From the NCBI RefSeq assembly GCF_947492405.1, contig NZ_CANLMP010000003.1, forward strand, positions 248,001-312,000: a DNA stretch of 64,000 bases, written 5' to 3'. Shown one piece after another: positions 48,904-58,068 of this stretch; position 1 is the first letter of the stretch; each line of letters opens with the position of its first letter. Both the position numbers and the translations under genes were made by a program. This stretch comes from an uncultured Aquimarina sp. Lineage in GTDB: Bacteria > Bacteroidota > Bacteroidia > Flavobacteriales > Flavobacteriaceae. The notes beneath the pieces are model-generated. The model was not told where the DNA came from, ran no database searches, and worked only from the letters and a program-made list of their open reading frames with translations.

Positions 48904-49167
48904 ACTAAATATTGTTTTTCGGTTTTCGATTTTAATTGAAATGTATTCTCTTTTAAATACGAAAAATTGAAATCAATGTTGCAAAGTATATCCTTATGGT
49001 TTTATGTTTTTTACTTCATTTAGATGGTATAAGAGTTTTTAAAACATTGTAATTAGTTATTTAGGGTAATTTAATGTGTAGAATAGAAGATTTAGTATCA
49101 ATAATGTGAAATTGATTTTTCTAGCTTTGGAGGAACTAATTTTAATGTATACACAAACTTTAATTTT

Positions 49168-50022
49168 ATGAAAAATTCAAAAATTTTAACCGGAACGCTT
49201 TTAATGCTATTCGTTTTTTCGTTTTTCTCATGCGAAAAAGAACCAGTAAACACGATCGACGAATCTTCTCAGGATATTCCTAAAGAAATATTAGAGAAAA
49301 TTTCAGAATTAAACTTTAATCATAATCAAGTCACTAAAAAAATATTGACAGATATTGATGGTAGTCAAAGTGAGATGTATCTTATAGAAGATGATATTGC
49401 ATTTACTTATGATCAAATTATGCAAATGGATAATGGCGATGGTGTACATAGTAAACAATATCATACTACTAATCTTGTAAGCACGCCAAGAAACGTTCGC
49501 GTTGTAGGTTATAACGGAAATAATCGCTTTGGTCTAAGTGATGTTGCTCAAACAGGTTTGAGGTATGCTGTAAATAACTACAACGCTATTAATGTGGATT
49601 TTCAACTTGAGTTAGTGTTTACTACTAATTTTAATAATAATGATATTGTAGCGTATGCACAAACTAGTGCATCAGAGATAGCCCAAGACGGAGTGAGAGG
49701 TAGAGCAGGGTTTCCAAGTGGTGGAGAACCTTTTAAAAGAGTAATTATTAATGGAGGAGCAAATGCGAATAATAATGATCAATTACTAGAGGGATTGTTT
49801 ACGCATGAATTAGGACATTGTTTTGGACTAAGGCATACTGATTGGGATACTCGTCAATCTTGTGGACAAACCGGAGAGTCTGCGAATCCGGATGGAGCAA
49901 TATATATTCCAGGTACTCCGGGAGCTAGTCAAGATCCTGGTTCAATTATGAATTCTTGTTTCCCATTTAATGAAGGCGAGTTCGGTGAATTTGATATAGT
50001 AGCCTTAGAATTTCTTTATTAA
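49168..50022 (+). CDS. Zinc metalloprotease lipoprotein, dual-action HEIGH (M57-like) type
   Basis: 284 aa. Lipoprotein signal with Cys22 (FSFFSC). Propeptide-like stretch to about 100, then a metzincin-like domain with the zinc site HELGHCFGLRHTDW (His213, His217, His223, Glu214 catalytic). The extended HTD and the following NPDGAIYIPGTPGASQDPGSIMN, with SIMN as the Met-turn, match the M57/HEIGH family of Bacteroidota. Probably a cell-surface or periplasmic peptidase; substrate unknown. It has its own terminator. Confidence 0.88.
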   Translation: MKNSKILTGTLLMLFVFSFFSCEKEPVNTIDESSQDIPKEILEKISELNFNHNQVTKKILTDIDGSQSEMYLIEDDIAFTYDQIMQMDNGDGVHSKQYHTTNLVSTPRNVRVVGYNGNNRFGLSDVAQTGLRYAVNNYNAINVDFQLELVFTTNFNNNDIVAYAQTSASEIAQDGVRGRAGFPSGGEPFKRVIINGGANANNNDQLLEGLFTHELGHCFGLRHTDWDTRQSCGQTGESANPDGAIYIPGTPGASQDPGSIMNSCFPFNEGEFGEFDIVALEFLY

Positions 50023-50044
50023 TTACTTAAAATATTTTAAAATG

Positions 50045-50090
50045 AAACCTGAAAAGTAATATCCGAAAATATACTTTTCAGGTTTTTTAA
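50045..50090 (+). terminator. Rho-independent terminator of the metalloprotease gene
   Basis: Arms AAACCTGAAAAGTA (50045-50058) and TACTTTTCAGGTTT (50072-50085), with the T-run carrying on to 50088. Confidence 0.85.
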
Positions 50091-50261
50091 TAGCATCTTT
50101 AAAGTGCTCTTTTGGTTACATATAACTTCCATCCAAAAATAAGTAGTTGTATTTTAGAGGCTTTACTAAGATCAAGTCTTTGTTTTGTGAAACTAGGTAG
50201 CAGTAGTTTGTTTAGTTTTGCGATAAAGATAAAAAGCTGTTTTTCCATGTATCTAAAATAA

Positions 50262-50290
50262 AAAAACTCATCGGATTGGGATGAGTTTTT
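50262..50290 (-). terminator. Terminator of the blaI-blaR1-like operon
   Basis: Arms AAAAACTCATC (50262-50272) and GATGAGTTTTT (50280-50290), followed on the minus strand by further T residues. It stands about 30 bases after the stop of the M56 gene. Confidence 0.75.
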
Positions 50291-50320
50291 GGTTACTTCT
50301 TTATGTATAATACAGTACGT

Positions 50321-52387
50321 TTATTTTTTTAAAATAACTTCAACAACTCCATTTTTTGCTCCATTACCATATTTTTGAACGGCTTTTTCTGCCTTATAAA
50401 CATTTACAGATTCAATCTGTTTATGTTTGATTTTTTCGAATTCATTATGACTAACCTTTTTTCCATCAACAAATATTAATGGTCTTATGTTGGCTTCTCC
50501 GATGCTCACGTTGTTTTTGTCAATATTTATCTTAAAACCTGTCTCTTTTTTTGTATTCTTTTTTGTAGTAATATTGATGACACCATCTTTTGCCTTTTTT
50601 CCGTATTTCTTAACACTACCTTTACCTTTAGAGATGTCAATACTTTGAATCTCATCTGATTTTAGCTTTTTCACCTCTTTTTCACTAGCTTCTTTTCCAT
50701 CTATAAAAAATAAAGGGTCTTTTCCTGAATTACCATCAAAATCAAAAATTGTTTTGTGATCATCTGAATTAATGAATATATGATCTTCATCATCATTGTG
50801 ATCACTTTTTATAATAAACTTGTTTTTATTACCTTTTTTTCTGATTACTTTTCTTTTATGCTTTTTATCACCTTCTACAATAAAAAGACTCTCTCCTTCA
50901 TCACCTGAATTGATTTCTATTACATGACTATTGCTATGTTTATTGTGTTTGTTTTTACTAATCCAAATATTTTTATGACCACTGCTAGATTGTCCAATAT
51001 TAATCTTATCATTTTTACTGTCATAAGACAAAACAAACGGAGTTATTGGAGTGTCGTTTGATACTGAAAAATTAGCATTACTCTTTTTAGATGATACCTT
51101 AACACTAATGCTAGTGATTTCATCGTTACTATCTCTATTGATATCACTAAATGTTACGATTACATCATATTCATTTTTAAAAACTCTTTTAACTTTTTCT
51201 AAATGATCTTTCGTAGCGTTTTTGTTTATAATGAATTCAATCACATTTTTTTTGACTTTGGTATTCTTTGATTTGATTAGAGGTTTTTCTTCTGTTGGAG
51301 TTGTAATTTTTACTGGGAGCTCAGTAGTAACAGGTACATGAGCGATTATATTTTGATGTTCAATTGTATTCGGATGCTCTTTTTTAGAGGGAAATGAATG
51401 CGCACTTGTTTTTATGTTATTTTCCTCCTTAATAGAAGGTTTAATTTCTTCTAAAATAACATCAGCTTCATTATGCAGATCTTCTATTGCAGAGGTAGTT
51501 TGATCTTTAGTTTTACTCTGAATATAATGTATTTCTGTTTTTGTATTAAAACTCCATAAGAATAAACATAATAAGGGGAGTATAATTGTAGTTTTCCATA
51601 GATTTTGCTGCTTTGATTCTTTTTTGTTTAACATAACGATTCGTTTTTTGATTAATGATTGATAAAAATTATTGGTGATTGATGAATAATTACTTGATGA
51701 TACTTTAACTAAAGTTAATTGATATTCTTTTTTTGAAGGGAGATCACGGGTTGCTTCCTGATCTGCTATAAATTCTAGGTTTTGTTGTAAGCTTTTTTTG
51801 TAGAACCATATAAATGGGTTGATCCATTGAAAAATCGCAAAAATGTTGGTTATTAATAGGTCTACTGTATGGTATTGTTTTGCATGTATTTTTTCATGTT
51901 TTAAAATCATTTCTAATTCTTTAGTGTCGTGCAGTAATGGGTTGAATATGATGTATTTAAAGAAAGAGAATGGCGCGATATCTTCTGATGTTTTAAAAAA
52001 GGAAAACCCTTCATTTAGTCTGTTTTGACTTCTTTTAAAGATTCTTAATAGGGATATAAGTTGAAGAATAAAACGTCCTAATAGGAGCAGAGCTATAGCA
52101 ACATATAGATTGAATACAACTAACCACCAATTTGTTGGTTCCGGTTGATTTTTTAGAATATCAAAGTCTGAAGAGTTGTATGCTATTGTTTGGAAAATAG
52201 GTTTTTCTATAAATTCTATTGTAGTAAACTCTAAAAAAGGTAAGAGTAATGAGCTTATTATACCTGTAAGTAAGAAATGTCTATTTACTTTAAAAAATGT
52301 GTCTTTTCTTAAAAGAAAGAAGTAAACAAGATAGAATAAAGACAATATGACACTTGACTTAAGTAAATAGATTAAAAAAGCTTCCAT
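50321..52387 (-). CDS. M56 (BlaR1-like) membrane metalloprotease sensor with two TonB-plug-like modules
   Basis: 688 aa. Four N-terminal membrane segments (about 5-25, 36-55, 88-108, and one at about 270) and the M56 zinc motif HEKIH (in LKHEKIHAKQYHTVDLL) with downstream EFIADQEA. In BlaR1/MecR1 this protease cuts the BlaI repressor after a signal. There is no penicillin-binding sensor domain. Instead the periplasmic part has a KNATKDHLEKVKRVF unit, a His/Lys/Asp-rich stretch, and two plug-like modules (DPLFFIDGKEAS ... KKYGKKAKDGVINITTKK and PLIFVDGKKVS ... QKYGNGAKNGVVEVILKK). The signal is therefore not likely beta-lactam. Four bases after the repressor gene, same operon. Confidence 0.88.
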   Translation of the reverse strand: MEAFLIYLLKSSVILSLFYLVYFFLLRKDTFFKVNRHFLLTGIISSLLLPFLEFTTIEFIEKPIFQTIAYNSSDFDILKNQPEPTNWWLVVFNLYVAIALLLLGRFILQLISLLRIFKRSQNRLNEGFSFFKTSEDIAPFSFFKYIIFNPLLHDTKELEMILKHEKIHAKQYHTVDLLITNIFAIFQWINPFIWFYKKSLQQNLEFIADQEATRDLPSKKEYQLTLVKVSSSNYSSITNNFYQSLIKKRIVMLNKKESKQQNLWKTTIILPLLCLFLWSFNTKTEIHYIQSKTKDQTTSAIEDLHNEADVILEEIKPSIKEENNIKTSAHSFPSKKEHPNTIEHQNIIAHVPVTTELPVKITTPTEEKPLIKSKNTKVKKNVIEFIINKNATKDHLEKVKRVFKNEYDVIVTFSDINRDSNDEITSISVKVSSKKSNANFSVSNDTPITPFVLSYDSKNDKINIGQSSSGHKNIWISKNKHNKHSNSHVIEINSGDEGESLFIVEGDKKHKRKVIRKKGNKNKFIIKSDHNDDEDHIFINSDDHKTIFDFDGNSGKDPLFFIDGKEASEKEVKKLKSDEIQSIDISKGKGSVKKYGKKAKDGVINITTKKNTKKETGFKINIDKNNVSIGEANIRPLIFVDGKKVSHNEFEKIKHKQIESVNVYKAEKAVQKYGNGAKNGVVEVILKK

Positions 52388-52391
52388 AGTG

Positions 52392-52748
52392 TTATTTTTT
52401 TTGTTCGATTACCTCTAAAATTTCTCGCAATTCTGTTGCTGTGATTTTTTCTTCTTTAGCAAAAAATGAAACCATGTTTTTATAAGAATTATTGAAATAT
52501 TGCGTCATGGCTTTGCTGACAAAATTATTTCGATAAGCTTCTTTAGTGATGATAGGGAAGTATTGATGTGTTTTTCCGTATGCTTTGTGATCTATGTATC
52601 CTTTGTCTTCTAGGTTTCTGATGATAGTGGATACTGTATTATAATGTACGGTGTTATTTAGTTCGGCTTGAACTTCTTTTGCAAACGCTTTTTCCAGTTT
52701 CCATAAAGCTTGCATGATTTCCTCTTCCTTATTAGTTAATTTTTCCAT
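52392..52748 (-). CDS. BlaI/MecI/CopY-family transcriptional repressor
   Basis: 118 aa. Winged-helix start LTNKEEEIMQALWKLEKAFAKEVQAEL, NTVSTIIRNLEDKGYIDHKAYGKTHQYFPI (recognition helix and wing), and a helical dimerisation tail with a KEEKITATELREILEVIEQ end. The family binds dyads as a dimer and is inactivated by cleavage by the partner M56 protease. It is encoded before that protease and most likely represses its own operon through the three dyads just upstream. Confidence 0.93.
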   Translation of the reverse strand: MEKLTNKEEEIMQALWKLEKAFAKEVQAELNNTVHYNTVSTIIRNLEDKGYIDHKAYGKTHQYFPIITKEAYRNNFVSKAMTQYFNNSYKNMVSFFAKEEKITATELREILEVIEQKK

Positions 52749-52769
52749 TTATGGGTTTTTAAGTGGGTT

Positions 52770-52833
52770 CAAATATAAAACTATAAAAATAGTTATACAA
52801 CTGTTTTTATAGTTATTTAACTATTTTTATAGT
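52770..52833 (-). promoter_or_regulatory. blaI-type promoter with three phased operators
   Basis: Minus strand -33 TTG (52798-52800), 20 bases, -7 TATATTTG (52770-52777). Dyads ACTATAAAAATAGT (52780-52793), ACTGTTTTTATAGT (52800-52813) and ACTATTTTTATAGT (52820-52833) repeat every 20 bp exactly. The first lies between -33 and -7, so a bound repressor would block RNA polymerase. Confidence 0.8.
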
Positions 52834-52933
52834 TTTTTGATAGCAAAACCATGTAATACTATATCAAAAAATGCTCGTTACATCTATTACATATGGTATA
52901 CTTATTTTATATTCGCAAACAAATAAATAGCAT

Positions 52934-53887
52934 ATGATTCAGAGCATAGTTTTTGTAATAATCGGGTTTGTACTCTTGGTAGTTGGAGGCGAATATTTAG
53001 TACGTTCTTCGGTGGCATTATCTTTTAGATTGAAGCTGTCAAAAATGGTTATTGGTCTTACTGTTGTATCATTTGCTACATCTGCTCCTGAATTATTAGT
53101 TAGTTTACAGGCGGCTCTAGGTGGGTCTGCAGATCTTTCTCTTAGTAATATTATAGGTTCCAATGTGGCAAATATTGGATTGGTTTTAGGGATAACAGCG
53201 CTTATAGGTCCACTAGCAATAGATAAAGATTTTTATAAGTTTAATTGGCCAGTAATGATGCTGCTATCATTGGCTTTGTATTTCTTTTTGGATAATGATG
53301 GTGTGTTAACTAGAACTGAAGGTGGTGCATTATTGATTTCTTTAGTTATATATATGTTCTTATTAATAAAAAGGGCAAGAAAGCATGCGGATAAAATGAT
53401 CGAAGAGGTGGACGATGCATTAGAAAAAGTTTCTAATTTTAAGATGATTTTTTGGTTGTTGATAGGAGGATTAGCGCTATATTTTGGTTCAGAGTTGTTA
53501 GTAGAAGGAGCAAAAGATATCGCAACTAGAATGGGGGTAAGTGAAGCTGTGATCGGGCTTACGATGGTTGCGATAGGAACTAGTGTTCCGGAATTGGCAG
53601 CTTCTGTAATCGCTGCATTAAAGCAGGAAAAAGCAATCTCATTAGGTAATCTTATCGGCTCTAATATTTTTAATATAGCGTCTGTTCTAGGTGTTACTTC
53701 GCTGATTCAGCCAATAGCAGTTACCGATCCTCGATTAATGAATATTGATATCTTTTGGATGCTTGGATTTGCATTGATTCTATTGCCCCTAGCTTTTATT
53801 CCGAAAAAAATGATTTTAGGAAGACCAAAAGGGTTTTTGATTTTTGCCGGATATTGTGTTTTTATAGCGTTGGTTTTTATAAAGTAA
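52934..53887 (+). CDS. Calcium/sodium antiporter of the CaCA (YrbG) family
   Basis: 317 aa, about ten membrane spans. Two inverted alpha-repeats carry the ion-binding motifs: GLTVVSFATSAPELLVSLQAAL with SNIIGSNVANIGLVLG, and GLTMVAIGTSVPELAASVIAAL with LIGSNIFNIASVLG. The Glu of each PEL is the cation ligand. Inner-membrane exchanger, probably Na+/Ca2+. It is transcribed away from the blaI operon, and the three dyads lie only 100 bases upstream, so BlaI could affect it too (inference). Confidence 0.92.
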   Translation: MIQSIVFVIIGFVLLVVGGEYLVRSSVALSFRLKLSKMVIGLTVVSFATSAPELLVSLQAALGGSADLSLSNIIGSNVANIGLVLGITALIGPLAIDKDFYKFNWPVMMLLSLALYFFLDNDGVLTRTEGGALLISLVIYMFLLIKRARKHADKMIEEVDDALEKVSNFKMIFWLLIGGLALYFGSELLVEGAKDIATRMGVSEAVIGLTMVAIGTSVPELAASVIAALKQEKAISLGNLIGSNIFNIASVLGVTSLIQPIAVTDPRLMNIDIFWMLGFALILLPLAFIPKKMILGRPKGFLIFAGYCVFIALVFIK

Positions 53888-54241
53888 GTCTTCCAGTACT
53901 GCTAAAAATAAGAAAAGTTTTTCGTTGATATTTTGTTTTTCTGTAATCCTGTATTTTGATTAAACACCTTCTATACAAGTTTGATATATGTTTTAAGAGT
54001 TTGTGAAGTGGAGTTGTTTTCTAATGTTGAATAAGAAATATTTTGAGTATTAGTTAATACAAATCTGATAGAAGTAAAATTATAGTTGAATAATTGAATG
54101 GTTAGATCGTTTGTTCTTGGAAATATAAAGTAATCTGAATAGAAATATTGAATAGGTTTTCTAATGTTCAATGTAAAACTAGTGATATATCAATATTCAA
54201 ACAATTTTGCTGCTGTTTGGTGATAGTAAAAGCATCGAAAT
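53888..54241. other. Gene-free stretch between the antiporter and GSII
   Basis: About 350 bp of very AT-rich sequence with a loose direct repeat TTTTCTAATGTT at about 54018 and 54157. A 66-codon minus frame here has no recognisable content. Nothing else seen. Confidence 0.4.
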
Positions 54242-54276
54242 AAAAAAGTCTCCTGAAAATATCAGGAGACTTTTTT
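54242..54276 (-). terminator. Bidirectional terminator downstream of GSII
   Basis: Arms AAAAAAGTCTCCTGA (54242-54256) and TCAGGAGACTTTTTT (54262-54276), 5-base loop. Serves the minus-strand GSII and possibly readthrough from the antiporter. Confidence 0.9.
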
Positions 54277-54312
54277 TGCGTTTAACAAGTTTTAGTTACT
54301 TGCTTCAAATCA

Positions 54313-55335
54313 TTATGCTGTAACCGCTGAAACGTCTGCAGTTTTAACAGTTTTTACAATTCTAGCTGCAATTTTATAAGGATCACCATTAGATGCAGGA
54401 CGACGATCTTCTAACCATCCTTTCCATCCATTTTCTACAGTGATGATTGGAATTCTTATAGAAGCTCCTCTATCTGATATTCCATAAGAGAATTCGTTGA
54501 TAGATTGTGTTTCGTGTTCTCCAGTTAATCTTTGGTCATTAAATTCACCATAAACAGCGATGTGTTCTTTAGTTACTGGTCTAAATGCTTCGCAAATAGT
54601 TTCATAAACTTCTTTAGATCCGCAAGTTCTTAATATCTCATTAGAGAAGTTCGCGTGCATACCAGAACCATTCCAGTCACCTTTTACTGGTTTAGGGTGG
54701 TACTCAATGTAGTATCCGTACTTTTCTGTAAGTCTGTCTAATAAGTATCTAGCAACCCATATTTCGTCACCAGCTTTTTTAGCACCTTTAGAAAATAATT
54801 GAAATTCCCATTGTCCACTTGCCACTTCCTGATTGATTCCTTCAAAATTAAGTCCAGCATCAATACATAGATCAGCATGCTCTTCTACAAAATCTCTACC
54901 ATGAGTGTTTCTACCACCAACAGAACAGTAATACATTCCTTGTGGTCCAGGATATCCTCCCACAGGGAAACCTAAAGGTAACTGTGTATTTCTATCCATA
55001 ATAAAGTATTCTTGCTCGAAACCAAACCAGAAATCACCATCATCATCTATTGTAGCTCTTGCGTTAGATTCATGAGGAGTTCCATCAGCATTCAGAACTT
55101 CTGTCATTACTAAGTATCCATTTCTTCTTGTTGGATCTGGATAGATAGCTACAGGTTTTAATAAACAATCAGAAGAACCTCCTTCTGCTTGTTTTGTAGA
55201 ACTACCATCAAAAGACCATACAGGACAATCTTCAAGCTTTCCACTAAAATCATCTTCAACTTTTGTTTTACTCCTTAGATTAGCAGTTGGCTTATAACCA
55301 TCTAACCAAATGTATTCTAATTTAGCTTTACTCAT
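54313..55335 (-). CDS. Glutamine synthetase type II (eukaryote-like)
   Basis: 340 aa, the GSII size (type I is about 470). Glutamate + NH3 + ATP gives glutamine, in the cytoplasm. GSII marks: EYIWLDGYKPTANLRSKTKV, WSFDGSSTKQAEGGSSDCLLKPVAIYPDPTR, the metal site EQEYFIMD, GMYYCSVGG, GINQEVASGQWEFQ, GDWNGSGMHANFS (ammonia/glutamate site) and EFSYGISDRGASIRIP. Lacks the adenylylation Tyr loop of GSI. It stands divergent to GSIII, a pair often seen in Flavobacteriia. Confidence 0.95.
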   Translation of the reverse strand: MSKAKLEYIWLDGYKPTANLRSKTKVEDDFSGKLEDCPVWSFDGSSTKQAEGGSSDCLLKPVAIYPDPTRRNGYLVMTEVLNADGTPHESNARATIDDDGDFWFGFEQEYFIMDRNTQLPLGFPVGGYPGPQGMYYCSVGGRNTHGRDFVEEHADLCIDAGLNFEGINQEVASGQWEFQLFSKGAKKAGDEIWVARYLLDRLTEKYGYYIEYHPKPVKGDWNGSGMHANFSNEILRTCGSKEVYETICEAFRPVTKEHIAVYGEFNDQRLTGEHETQSINEFSYGISDRGASIRIPIITVENGWKGWLEDRRPASNGDPYKIAARIVKTVKTADVSAVTA

Positions 55336-55370
55336 AATTAATACTTTATAAATTGAACTCTTAAAGGTTT

Positions 55371-55378
55371 CAAAATTA
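55371..55378 (-). promoter_or_regulatory. -7 box of the GSII gene
   Basis: TAATTTTG on the minus strand, 36 bases before the ATG. No clear -33 TTG at 18-20 bases. Confidence 0.4.
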
Positions 55379-55446
55379 GTTTTATTTTATGATAACGGAA
55401 AAAAAATAGGGGGTCAAATGTGTTTTTTTTATCAATTTTTATCAAC

Positions 55447-55466
55447 ACCCTACTTTTTTATAGGGT
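55447..55466. promoter_or_regulatory. Dyad ACCCTA-N8-TAGGGT in the GSII/GSIII divergent region
   Basis: Perfect 6-bp arms 55447-55452 and 55461-55466, about midway between the two -7 boxes; another ATAGGGGG stands at 55406-55413. Probable operator for a nitrogen or other regulator; protein unknown. Confidence 0.4.
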
Positions 55467-55528
55467 ATTTTGATTTTATTCTAATTTTTAAAGAGCATTT
55501 TTTTAATATTAACAATAAAAACTTCTTT

Positions 55529-55536
55529 TATATTTG
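55529..55536 (+). promoter_or_regulatory. -7 box of the GSIII gene
   Basis: TATATTTG, 17 bases before the ATG, predicting a leader of about 10 bases. Confidence 0.5.
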
Positions 55537-55553
55537 CAAAAAACTACTCAATT

Positions 55554-57740
55554 ATGTCAACACTTAGATTCCAAGCATTAAAAGAAACCTTAAATCGTAG
55601 TTCTGTGATAGTTACAGAGACAGAACGTCGATCTGTATTGTTTGGCGAAAATGTATTTAATCAAGCTACCATGCTTCAGTATTTAACTAAAGATGCATAC
55701 AATAGTGTAATGGACGCGATAGATCATGGAACTAAGATTGATAGAAGGATTGCGGATCAAATTGCATCATCAATGAAGGATTGGTCCTTGGCTAAAGGAG
55801 TAACACACTATACACATTGGTTTCAGCCACTTACAGGTGCTACTGCAGAAAAGCACGATGCTTTTTTTGAAACAATTGGTAATGGTCAAGGTATAGAAAA
55901 GTTCGGTGGAGGGCAATTAGTACAGCAGGAACCAGATGCTTCTTCCTTCCCTCACGGAGGTATTCGAAATACATTCGAAGCCAGAGGCTATACCGCTTGG
56001 GATCCTACATCTCCTGCATTTATTTATGGAACAACTTTGTGCATACCTACAGTTTTTGTAGCGTATACTGGTGAAGCGCTGGACTATAAAACTCCGTTAC
56101 TAAGAGCGTTACACGCTGTGGATACTGCTGCAACAGCAATTGCCAAGTACTTTGATAAAAACGTAAAAAAAGTAAATGCTTCGCTTGGTTGGGAACAAGA
56201 GTATTTTTTGATAGATAGAGCCCTTGTAGAATCTCGACCAGATCTTGTAATGACAGGTAGGACCTTATTAGGTCATTCTTCGGCAAAAGGTCAACAGCTC
56301 GATGATCATTATTTTGGGAGTATTCCTAATAGAGCTTTGGCTTTTATGAGAGACTTAGAAGTAGAATGTATGCTGTTGGGGATTCCTGTGAAAACTCGTC
56401 ATAATGAGGTGGCTCCAAATCAGTTTGAGTTGGCACCTATTTACGAAGAAACAAACTTAGCAGTGGATCACAATTCTTTATTAATGGATATTATGGAAAA
56501 AGTAGCATCCAGGCATAATCTAAAAGTATTGCTACATGAAAAACCATTTGCAGGTGTAAATGGATCCGGTAAGCATAATAATTGGTCACTAAGCACTAAT
56601 ACAGGTGTAAATTTATTGGGTCCTGGAAAAACACCTATGAGTAATCTTCAGTTTTTAACTTTTTTTATTAATACAATTAAAGCAATTAATGAACACGAAG
56701 AGTTAATGAGAGCTGGAATTGCTTCAGCCAGTAATGATCATCGTCTTGGTGCTAATGAAGCGCCACCTGCTATTATGTCTGTATTTATTGGAGAACAACT
56801 TACATCAGTGCTTAAAGAACTAGAAGGAGTTACGGATGGAAAATTATCTCCAAAAGAAAAAACAGATCTAAAACTTAATGTGGTAGGTAAAATCCCTGAG
56901 ATTTTGTTAGATAACACAGATCGAAATAGAACATCGCCTTTTGCTTTTACAGGAAATAAGTTCGAGTTTAGAGCTGTTGGTTCTAAGGCAAATTGTGCGA
57001 ATCCTATGACAATCCTAAATACTATAGTGGCAAAACAGCTTGTAGAGTTTAAGAAAGAAGTTGATAAGTTAATCGATAAGAAAAACTTAAAGAAAGATGA
57101 GGCGATTTTTAATGTGCTAAGAGAATATATTAAAAAATCTAAAAACATTTTGTTTGAAGGTAATGGATATGGAGAACAATGGGAGAAGGAAGCAAAAAAA
57201 CGTGGCTTAAGTAATAACAAGACAACACCAGAGGCTTTAAAAGCAAAGATTTCCAAAAAGACCTTGGATCTTTTTGAAGAAATGGGTGTAATGAATAAGG
57301 TAGAAGCCGAAGCTCGTTATGAAATAGAAGTTGAAGAGTATGTAATGCGTATTCAGATAGAAGGTCGAGTATTAGGAGATATTGCTAGGAATCATATTAT
57401 ACCAACTGCTATTAAATACCAGAATATGCTGATTAGTAATGTTTCTGGATTAAAAAATCTTTATGAAAAGGATTTTAAGAAATATGCGAAAGAGCAAATG
57501 GAAATTATTGAAGAGATTTCTGAGCATATAGGTAAAATAAATACTAAAGTGAACGAAATGACGGCAGAACGGAGAAAAGCTAATAAGTTAGAAGTTGCTG
57601 AAAAAAAAGCTGCTGATTATTGTAATAAAGTAAAACCATTATTTGATCAAATTAGATATAGTTGTGATAAATTAGAACTATTAGTCGATGATGAATTATG
57701 GCCTTTAACTAAATATAGAGAGCTTCTTTTTACTAGATAG
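55554..57740 (+). CDS. glnN: Glutamine synthetase type III
   Basis: 728 aa, the GSIII size. N-terminal GSIII domain (FGENVFNQATMLQYLTKDAYNSV, THYTHWFQPLTGATAEKHDAF), then the catalytic core: SLGWEQEYFLID, TRHNEVAPNQFELAPIYEETNLAVDHN, NGSGKHNNWSLSTNTG, NDHRLGANEAPPAI, RNRTSPFAFTGNKFEFRAVGS. A long C-terminal helical region follows. GSIII forms dodecamers and is the main ammonia-assimilating enzyme in many Bacteroidota. A weak AT hairpin (57765-57790) follows the gene. Confidence 0.96.
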   Translation: MSTLRFQALKETLNRSSVIVTETERRSVLFGENVFNQATMLQYLTKDAYNSVMDAIDHGTKIDRRIADQIASSMKDWSLAKGVTHYTHWFQPLTGATAEKHDAFFETIGNGQGIEKFGGGQLVQQEPDASSFPHGGIRNTFEARGYTAWDPTSPAFIYGTTLCIPTVFVAYTGEALDYKTPLLRALHAVDTAATAIAKYFDKNVKKVNASLGWEQEYFLIDRALVESRPDLVMTGRTLLGHSSAKGQQLDDHYFGSIPNRALAFMRDLEVECMLLGIPVKTRHNEVAPNQFELAPIYEETNLAVDHNSLLMDIMEKVASRHNLKVLLHEKPFAGVNGSGKHNNWSLSTNTGVNLLGPGKTPMSNLQFLTFFINTIKAINEHEELMRAGIASASNDHRLGANEAPPAIMSVFIGEQLTSVLKELEGVTDGKLSPKEKTDLKLNVVGKIPEILLDNTDRNRTSPFAFTGNKFEFRAVGSKANCANPMTILNTIVAKQLVEFKKEVDKLIDKKNLKKDEAIFNVLREYIKKSKNILFEGNGYGEQWEKEAKKRGLSNNKTTPEALKAKISKKTLDLFEEMGVMNKVEAEARYEIEVEEYVMRIQIEGRVLGDIARNHIIPTAIKYQNMLISNVSGLKNLYEKDFKKYAKEQMEIIEEISEHIGKINTKVNEMTAERRKANKLEVAEKKAADYCNKVKPLFDQIRYSCDKLELLVDDELWPLTKYRELLFTR

Positions 57741-58068
57741 GTAAGAATTAACTGACTAATGTTGTTTTTTGTTTTATTTTTAACAAAAAATTAATATCTG
57801 TTAAACCCTTGACAAAACAATAGAAAGTTACTGATTTTATGGGTTTTCCGTAATGTATTTTGTCGAATTCTTACGGAATTTCCAAAAATACCCTTAATGT
57901 TTTCATAAATTTGCAGTGTTAGCAAAGATCAATGGATTTTTGTTTAATAACTCCCCCAGATTTTTTTAGAAAAAGAGCGTTAGGTTTTATTATCTATCAC
58001 TCCTTTGTACACCCCAAAATGTTTAATGCTTAAGTTGAATTATTAATCAAATTTAATATATTTTACGT
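57741..58068 (+). promoter_or_regulatory. 328-bp upstream region of the curli operon with inverted repeat
   Basis: Holds a weak AT hairpin after glnN (57765-57790), a TTGACA at 57809-57814, the inverted repeat TTCCGTAA-N17-TTACGGAA (57846-57853, 57871-57878), and a -7 box TAAATTTG at 57906-57913, giving a leader of roughly 150 bases before csgA. The inverted repeat stands about 30-60 bases before the box, a good place for an activator of the CsgD kind; which regulator is unknown. Confidence 0.45.

Noticed and set aside
50321..52748. Beta-lactam resistance regulator pair
   Set aside because: The BlaR1-like protein lacks the penicillin-binding sensor domain and no beta-lactamase gene is near.
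53971..54171. 66-codon minus-strand open frame
   Set aside because: No recognisable content, very AT-rich, no promoter or conservation signal that I can see.
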